From: a virus
Strand: one strand, 5' to 3'
IMG/VR virus record: IMGVR_UViG_3300009008_000221
Location: 1-25,833 of that record
DNA: 25,833 nt
The translations under genes and the position numbers were made by a program. Of this stretch, positions 21,227 through 25,833 are shown piece by piece (position 1 is the stretch's first letter; every line of letters begins with the position of its first letter). The notes under the pieces were generated by a model. The model was not told the origin of the DNA and made no database searches. It saw only the letters and a program-made list of their open reading frames with translations.

Positions 21227-22576
21227 TTAATTTTTGTTATCGGTGCTAATATCAATTGTTTTTACAACATCTAGCACTTCTTGTAAATCATCGCTATTGT
21301 CGATAATCAACATAGCGATTTTCTCCTCAATTTTTTCTCTTAACTTAGGATTAGTAGTTAACGCTAATGCCTTTTCAAGTACTGATAAATCATTTTCTGT
21401 ATCATGTGCATTAAATGAATCTGGGTACTTAATAACACCATCCCATGTTGTGTTAGACATCATAGCAATTAATTGCCATACTTGTTCTTCTGCTAATTCT
21501 AAGTTATCTGCTTTTTCAGCAAGTCTTGCGTTCAACAAACGGAACTCTGTTTCCATTGCAACACCTGACATTGATTTTGTTTCTACTGTGCGTATTGCAC
21601 CTACATTAGACATACGGTTAATTGATTCAACTTTATCAGCAATAGCCGCTCTAATGCTGTCTAATGATTGTGAGTTTGGTTGTAATAGATAAGGTTTTAA
21701 ACCTGGGTCCATATCCTCATCGATTTGAATAATTGCACCTGCACCTGCACCTGCTTCTGTACTTGCTGTTTTAACTAGTGATGGGTGACTACTTAATCTA
21801 ATGATTTGTTCAATTTCACTGTTTTCATCAAATATTGCGCGTTGCATATCTGCAATGTCTGCAATATCACTAATACCAACACCTGGTGTATAATCGCGTT
21901 GTGTGTACACAGGTACTGCTGTGATTTTATTGTACGGATTAGGTACACTTTGTACATCAACTGTATTGCCATCTTCACTGATAATAACTGTATCAGTGCG
22001 GTCTGTGTAATAACACTTGTAGTGATTCTTACCTTCTGCTACTTTTAAATATGTTAATTCAGTAGTACCGTTATCAAAGCGTGTGTACTGCCAATCTAAT
22101 ACATTAAGTGGGTTAATTACACTTACATAAGGTCTAATGCCATTATCAAGTTCTTCTTGTCGTGTAGTAACTTCAAGTGAAGGTCTATCAACAATAATCC
22201 ATGCGTGACCAAATACACTTGCTAAAATACTAGCCTGTTTCATGAAGTTATCCCAACTACGACCTTCTCTGTCTGCATCTTCTAAAAAGTCTGCTAGTAC
22301 TGGGTCGTTTTGTAACTTACCAAATTGTCTAGTAGGTGCTTCAGCAAACAAAAATGATGTATAAATCTGTACAATTGATGCACAATGATTATCTAGTGGT
22401 GTTTGTTCAACACGGCTCTTGTATTGGTTGTTAGATTCAAATGTGTAACGAGTTAAGTAGTTCTTACTTTTATAAGCATGACCACCCTTGTACGAGTCCA
22501 TATAAAAAGCCCATTTACTGGCAAGACTTTTGTACATCTCGTGTTGTTCTTCTAATGAGTCTTTTGTATATGTCAT
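21227..22576 (-). CDS. Portal protein (449 aa)
   Basis: The dodecameric head gate for DNA entry and exit. Blocks that fit the DUF4055-type portal family include YKGGHAYKSKNYLTRYTFES (wing start), ASVFGHAWIIVDRPS with RPYVSVINPLNVLDWQYTRF, then AVPVYTQRDYTPGVGISDIA and DMQRAIFDENSEIEQIIRLS, and SNVGAIRTVETKSMSGVAME (the stem and tunnel loop region). The C-terminus is helical (crown). It directly follows the large terminase gene, separated by 28 bp. Size is normal for the family. Confidence 0.92.
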   Translation of the reverse strand: MTYTKDSLEEQHEMYKSLASKWAFYMDSYKGGHAYKSKNYLTRYTFESNNQYKSRVEQTPLDNHCASIVQIYTSFLFAEAPTRQFGKLQNDPVLADFLEDADREGRSWDNFMKQASILASVFGHAWIIVDRPSLEVTTRQEELDNGIRPYVSVINPLNVLDWQYTRFDNGTTELTYLKVAEGKNHYKCYYTDRTDTVIISEDGNTVDVQSVPNPYNKITAVPVYTQRDYTPGVGISDIADIADMQRAIFDENSEIEQIIRLSSHPSLVKTASTEAGAGAGAIIQIDEDMDPGLKPYLLQPNSQSLDSIRAAIADKVESINRMSNVGAIRTVETKSMSGVAMETEFRLLNARLAEKADNLELAEEQVWQLIAMMSNTTWDGVIKYPDSFNAHDTENDLSVLEKALALTTNPKLREKIEEKIAMLIIDNSDDLQEVLDVVKTIDISTDNKN

Positions 22577-22604
22577 ATCGATAACCTTATTTTGTTATAT
22601 TTAT

Positions 22605-23843
22605 TTAAATGGTACCTACGCCCCATGTACTTTGCTTGTACACAGGTACTTCTTTGCGCACTGGGTACAAGTATTCAATCATATAACCTATTGCATCGTT
22701 GGTATGGTCATAACCTGAATCTTTATCGGGTACCTGTGTGCCTTCTTTGTAAATTTGCTTTTGTAAGCCGTTAATAACATGCTTACATTTAGCATCAATG
22801 TGTACTTTAACAGTACCATCACTTGATTCTAATGCTGAGTTAACTGCATTAATTCTATCTCGAACAGGTGGATGTTTTTTCTTGTGTTTAACAACAAAAC
22901 CTGCATTTTGTAGTATTGAAATGTCTGTTCTACCACCTGCACTAGTTTTTCGCTGAGAACCTGCTGGGTCTGGGTAAATTACAATACGCTGTTTTGGATA
23001 GCGTGTTTTAATCTCTTGTACAAGTTCATCTGTGTTACTTGAGTAGATGATTATTTCATCAAATATGTGTAAACCTTCTTTAGACTTAATCGCAACTCCT
23101 GCACTAATCGGGTTAACATTGAAGTCGCATCCGATATGCACTTCTTTAACATCTTCTGCATTAAACTTTGCTTGTTTAACATGCGTTTTTGTATCAAAGT
23201 TGTAATAGATTTGACCTGCGTAAGTTTCAAATGATGCTTCGTATTCTTGTCTGAATGTTCTATCATCTAAATCTCTCCTTGCTTGCTCGATTTCTTTTGC
23301 AGAAACTCGGCCCCCTTGTAATGTAGTAAACTGCCATGATTCCCAATCTTCATCGCCTTCTTGTTGGCCTTTTTGATACATATCAAACGACCAGTTACCT
23401 TGACCTGCAGGTGTTGTAATAAACATTGCACTGCCATTCTTGTCAGATAATGTAGGTCTTAGCACTTCTGCCCATGCTTCAGGTTTTGTATATGAAAATT
23501 CGTCCATTACGAGGTGGTCTAAACCCACACCACGCAACGAATCGAACTTATCAGCCCCCCGTAAACCTATTGTTGAACCGTTAACTAACTCAATAGTTAA
23601 TTCAGTTTCATTCACCTTTGCAACCCAATTTAAATCCTGTAATTTAGCCTTTAACGGCTTCCAAACAGTTTGCTTTGCTTGTTTATATGTGGGTGCTACA
23701 TAAAACGCAGTCTTGTCAGGTAGGCGTGCATGTTTAGCAAGTTCGCGAACGGATAGGAAAGTTTTCCCCGCTCTTCTTCCAGCAACGATTACCTTGAATC
23801 TAGCATCTGATGCAGTAACTTGCTTTTGCCAATCACTTAACAT
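22605..23843 (-). CDS. terL: Terminase large subunit (412 aa)
   Basis: The DNA-packaging motor and nuclease. Walker A AGRRAGKTF (residues 21-29), Walker B HLVMDEF (D114, E115), and the coupling motif MFITTPAG (140-147) form the ATPase. The RNase H-like nuclease shows GCDFNVNP (D240), IYPDPAGS (D292) and DHTNDAIGY (D383). All key residues are present, so it should be active. ATG 23843 has AGGAGTATTAT upstream; that site directly abuts the start of the plus-strand HNH gene. Length of about 410 aa is at the short end of the family. Confidence 0.97.
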   Translation of the reverse strand: MLSDWQKQVTASDARFKVIVAGRRAGKTFLSVRELAKHARLPDKTAFYVAPTYKQAKQTVWKPLKAKLQDLNWVAKVNETELTIELVNGSTIGLRGADKFDSLRGVGLDHLVMDEFSYTKPEAWAEVLRPTLSDKNGSAMFITTPAGQGNWSFDMYQKGQQEGDEDWESWQFTTLQGGRVSAKEIEQARRDLDDRTFRQEYEASFETYAGQIYYNFDTKTHVKQAKFNAEDVKEVHIGCDFNVNPISAGVAIKSKEGLHIFDEIIIYSSNTDELVQEIKTRYPKQRIVIYPDPAGSQRKTSAGGRTDISILQNAGFVVKHKKKHPPVRDRINAVNSALESSDGTVKVHIDAKCKHVINGLQKQIYKEGTQVPDKDSGYDHTNDAIGYMIEYLYPVRKEVPVYKQSTWGVGTI

Positions 23844-23854
23844 ATAATACTCCT

Positions 23855-24358
23855 ATGCATTTTCATACTAAGCGAGCAATTGACAGATTTCATTCCATGT
23901 ACGAACCAATTCCCGAATGTGGGTGTTGGCTTTGGACTGGCGGTACTGATAAAGACGGGTACGGTAGATATTCCCTGTTTAATCGTACTGAAAATCATTT
24001 GAGAGGTGCGCATCGCGTAAGTGTGTACCTTGACAACAGAAATCCAATTGGTAAAGTTGTTATGCATACCTGCGATAATCCTTCTTGTGTTAACCCAGCA
24101 CATTTGAAAGTTGGTACTATTCAAGATAACAACCTTGATAAACTTAAAAAAGGCAGACAATCCAAACTCAAAGGTTCTAGCAACGGTACTTCTAAACTTA
24201 CTGAAGTACAAGTTAAACAAATTCGCCAAGAAGCAGTAGTAGGTAATCGCACGGGTTACAATAACGGTAGCAACATCAAAGAAATTGCTATTAAATACAA
24301 TGTTAGTATTGAAACTATTCGTAAAATTATTCATCGTCATACCTGGAAGCATATTTGA
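23855..24358 (+). CDS. HNH homing-type endonuclease (167 aa)
   Basis: Encoded opposite to its neighbours, between the terminase genes. The block ECGCWLWTGGTDKDGYGRYS, AHRVSVYLDN and VVMHTCDNPSCVNPAHLKVG is the HNH_3-type core (H71, N80, H83, with C73 and C78). DNNLDKLKKGRQSKLKGSSN resembles the DNA-binding NUMOD-like linker, and the C-terminus (SKLTEVQVKQIRQE; IKEIAIKYNVSIETIRKIIH) adds a helix-turn-helix. Such free-standing nucleases are mobile genes that cut related phages and are often found beside terminase genes. No Shine-Dalgarno precedes ATG 23855, so the true start or its promoter is uncertain. It may also help packaging, as some HNH proteins beside terminases do; this is inferred from family knowledge. 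Confidence 0.9.
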   Translation: MHFHTKRAIDRFHSMYEPIPECGCWLWTGGTDKDGYGRYSLFNRTENHLRGAHRVSVYLDNRNPIGKVVMHTCDNPSCVNPAHLKVGTIQDNNLDKLKKGRQSKLKGSSNGTSKLTEVQVKQIRQEAVVGNRTGYNNGSNIKEIAIKYNVSIETIRKIIHRHTWKHI

Positions 24359-24394
24359 CTTTGTTATAACTGATTGTCCTGTACTCAGTGGCAT
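24359..24394 (-). pseudogene. Possible 5' remnant of a small gene interrupted by the HNH gene
   Basis: ATG 24394 has AAGGGAAATAA before it, a good ribosome-binding site. The 12 codons up to the HNH stop codon read MPLSTGQSVITK, similar to the start of a small 'MPL..G.S...' phage protein found near terminase genes. Beyond that the frame continues only as antisense of the HNH gene with implausible composition. This suggests the HNH gene inserted into this reading frame. Short evidence, so low confidence. Confidence 0.35.
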
Positions 24395-24468
24395 TTATTT
24401 CCCTTTAATATATGTTGAACTTCACGCCAAATAGGTTGTTCTTTTGTGCCGAAATTAATCATGTACAT
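24385..24468 (-). CDS. Possible mini-gene (27 aa) after small terminase
   Basis: ATG 24468 overlaps the TAA stop of the small terminase gene (TAATG). The product MYMINFGTKEQPIWREVQHI (27 aa in all) has normal amino acid mix and ends over the start of the 24394 remnant. Overlaps on both sides copy the style of the rest of the operon. It may be a real tiny gene or merely spacing; no family is known. Confidence 0.3.
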   Translation of the reverse strand: MYMINFGTKEQPIWREVQHILKGNKCH

Positions 24469-24836
24469 TACTCATCCTTCCAAGGTAACGGCATCTTCTC
24501 ATCGTCGTCTTTAGGTCCTTGGTCTGTTTGTTTAAGCATTTGTTTACCTAACCAAACAAGCATTGTTGTATTGCCGTTGAATGCTTCTTCTAGTTGTTTG
24601 GCTCTTAACTTCTGCTTAGTTTTTTCTTTTTCTTCATTGATGATAGGTCTAAAATGCGTTAACAATGTTGCTTCAGGTACATCAAAATACTTAACCATAT
24701 CTGATACTGGACAATGCAAACTTGCTAACATACGCACTTCTTCTTCAGATATTATTACTTTGCCTTTACGCTTTGATTTAAACTCAAGACCGTTTTTAAC
24801 AACTTTGTATGGCTGTGCTACCTTCTTAACTGACAT
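24468..24836 (-). CDS. terS: Terminase small subunit (122 aa)
   Basis: After a basic lead (MSVKKVAQPYKVVKNGLEFK) comes a helix-turn-helix-like segment EEEVRMLASLHCPVSDMVKY followed by FDVPEATLLTHFRPIINEEK, then the block KQLEEAFNGNTTMLVWLGKQ with MLKQTDQ, which is a familiar small-terminase motif (..A..G...m..wLGKq.L.q.D.). The acidic tail (KDDDEKMPLPW) probably contacts the large subunit. It would bind the packaging site and start packaging. ATG 24836 shares its A with the stop of the adaptor gene. Confidence 0.88.
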   Translation of the reverse strand: MSVKKVAQPYKVVKNGLEFKSKRKGKVIISEEEVRMLASLHCPVSDMVKYFDVPEATLLTHFRPIINEEKEKTKQKLRAKQLEEAFNGNTTMLVWLGKQMLKQTDQGPKDDDEKMPLPWKDE

Positions 24837-25165
24837 TAGATAGTCCTATCCTTAACAAAAACACGGAAATAGCGTTCTTCTGTAAGTCCGTTTACAGTAG
24901 TAACAGTATTAGTTACTCTGTAATTATTGGCATCAACACCAGCAGTTAACCATATGTGTGTTAAATGATTTGTGCTATCTAATGTTGTAGTAGTACTTGC
25001 TAATGGAGTTGCATCACCTGCAATTGTTTCAATTGTCCATGTGCTTGTATCAAGTGTATCACTACCATTAATCCATTTAGACCAATCAATTGTGTAATCT
25101 AATGTTGATTGTGGGTCTTTCTCAATGTATGCGCCTATTCTGTCTTTGTTGAATCCTGTACTCAT
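24836..25165 (-). CDS. Phage fibre-tail adaptor-type structural protein (109 aa)
   Basis: Blocks YIEKDPQSTLDYTIDWSKWI, then TSTWTIETIAGDATP and NHLTHIWLTAGVDANNYRVT, with VNGLTEERYFRVFVKDRTI, match a well-spread family of Ig-like virion proteins with the motif K-D-P-x(3-5)-LDY-x-x-DW and W-L-x-x-G, known from databases as fibre-tail adaptors or decoration proteins. ATG 25165 overlaps the TGA stop of the long fibre gene. The link of fibre block and terminase in one strand fits this adaptor role. Confidence 0.75.
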   Translation of the reverse strand: MSTGFNKDRIGAYIEKDPQSTLDYTIDWSKWINGSDTLDTSTWTIETIAGDATPLASTTTTLDSTNHLTHIWLTAGVDANNYRVTNTVTTVNGLTEERYFRVFVKDRTI

Positions 25166-25833
25166 GCCGCTTCTCTCAAATGTGGTTTAATTGGAACTTG
25201 TAAAGTTCGTGTTTCTTGTTTAACAATAATTGTTCTTGATTCAGGCTGTACTGTTAAGTATCTAGTAGGGTCTGTTGTATAAACTCTTGCTACTAATGAA
25301 CTAGTCATCGCAGAACTAATAGTTAGTTCAGCATCGAATATTAAACCTGCGTTAGTTTCACTACTAAATTCAGCACTAGGTGTAATAGTAGTAGTTTGGG
25401 TTACAGCGGAAACAACTGTTGAATTAAATGTAAATGGTACAGCAACAGTAGTACCAAGGAAAGGTGAACCCAGAGCAGACCAGTTCGTTAATAGACCAAC
25501 TGGTAAGTCAGCGCCAATTAATAGCCCTGGGTCTGTTGTTTGTGTTGCTGTAACATCACAGTTAATTTCAGTAGTAAGTACACCACTAATTGTACATGTG
25601 TAAGTTGTATCACTACTAACAGTTAATTCTGCTGATTGTGAAACATTACTTGTACAAGTTTTACTAAGTTCACAATCAATTGATAATGCAGATGATTGTA
25701 TTATTGTTGGTGTTGCTGTAAAGCCAACAGATGTGTCTAATGCTACGCTTGTACTCTTTAAGTTGTACGCATTAATAGAACTACCAAATGTAACACTAGC
25801 ACTAATAATTGCGCCTTGTGTTACAGTAGCAGT
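25162..25833 (-). CDS. C-terminal part of the fibre gene crossing the circle junction
   Basis: This is the continuation of the gene starting at 788. The frame is open from base 25833 (copy of base 119) to TGA 25164-25162. Sequence is Ser/Thr-rich with repeats of the form S.E.....L..D.... (PTIIQSSALSIDCELSKTCT; TTDPGLLIGADLPVGLLTNW; SPSAEFSSET-like strands). The end (ARVYTTDPTRYLTVQPESRT, VKQETRTLQVPIKPHLREAA) is a conserved-looking VYTTDP...TV..E.R...V..E.RT..V closing domain typical of marine phage virion proteins. The stop overlaps the adaptor start (ATGA). Only 25162-25714 is unique sequence; the rest duplicates 1-119. Confidence 0.8.
   Translation of the reverse strand, partial: TATVTQGAIISASVTFGSSINAYNLKSTSVALDTSVGFTATPTIIQSSALSIDCELSKTCTSNVSQSAELTVSSDTTYTCTISGVLTTEINCDVTATQTTDPGLLIGADLPVGLLTNWSALGSPFLGTTVAVPFTFNSTVVSAVTQTTTITPSAEFSSETNAGLIFDAELTISSAMTSSLVARVYTTDPTRYLTVQPESRTIIVKQETRTLQVPIKPHLREAA
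25715..25833. repeat. Right copy of 119-bp terminal direct repeat
   Basis: Exact copy of 1-119. The repeat is inside the long fibre gene and preserves its frame, as expected when a circular sequence is cut open with an overlap. Features here should not be counted twice. Confidence 0.95.

Noticed and set aside
23837-24394. 185-aa minus-strand frame opposite the HNH gene
   Set aside because: The HNH motifs and helix-turn-helix are on the plus strand. Only the first 12 codons lie outside the HNH gene and look like a real protein start, so the rest is antisense.

Overview
The window is an apparently complete genome of a small, AT-rich tailed bacteriophage with siphovirus morphology. Its first 119 bases (1-119) are repeated exactly as its last 119 (25715-25833). 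The long reading frame of a fibre gene runs unbroken through that overlap, so the molecule closes into a circle of 25,714 bp. The fibre set and adaptor (WGTVTH-type fibre protein, 'MAWPTITVDTTNLDAG' fibre start, YDYTIDW-type adaptor) is of the kind common in uncultured marine phages. The host is not identifiable. Two perfect TTGACA/TATAAT promoters suggest a bacterium with a standard housekeeping sigma factor.

Layout. Almost all virion genes lie on the minus strand and read right to left. Starting at the adaptor gene (25165) the order is: adaptor, small terminase, [HNH endonuclease on the plus strand], large terminase, portal, scaffold, major capsid protein, head completion, tail terminator, a 49-aa gene, major tail protein, gp10-like protein, tail assembly chaperone with a -1 frameshift, tape measure, three baseplate/hub proteins, 1015-aa tail-tip protein, short fibre protein, a 52-aa Met/Cys-rich exported peptide and an unknown gene (10014). 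A second minus-strand block at 3785-788, continuing across the circle junction to 25162, carries the fibres (S74-chaperone fibre, jelly-roll-like fibre, small fibre protein, 446-aa repeat/Trp-rich fibre) and a membrane-anchored coiled-coil protein.

The non-structural region is about 4.1-10.0 kb. It holds a divergent promoter pair (6198-6273) driving leftward genes (6081 down to about 4145) and two rightward paralogous genes (6328-7150). It also holds a minus-strand pair (a 208-aa unknown and a 456-aa protein with the motif order of a family A polymerase palm) and a divergent plus-strand pair of cysteine-rich zinc-binding-type proteins (9347-9968). No helicase, primase, integrase, repressor or endolysin is recognisable, so replication and lysis rest on the polymerase-like protein, host functions or unrecognised genes.

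The most unusual parts are: (1) the 456-aa polymerase-like protein with little but a palm core; (2) a 39-nt element at 6742-6780 in which one repeat arm can pair with either of two others, one fold terminator-like and the other burying the start site of the downstream gene; (3) stem-loops ahead of leftward genes with unrelated self-complementary arms and similar 28-30-nt loops carrying ribosome-binding-site sequence on one strand, anti-Shine-Dalgarno sequence on the other; (4) a nearly gene-free 390-bp stretch (4979-5371) packed with hairpins.
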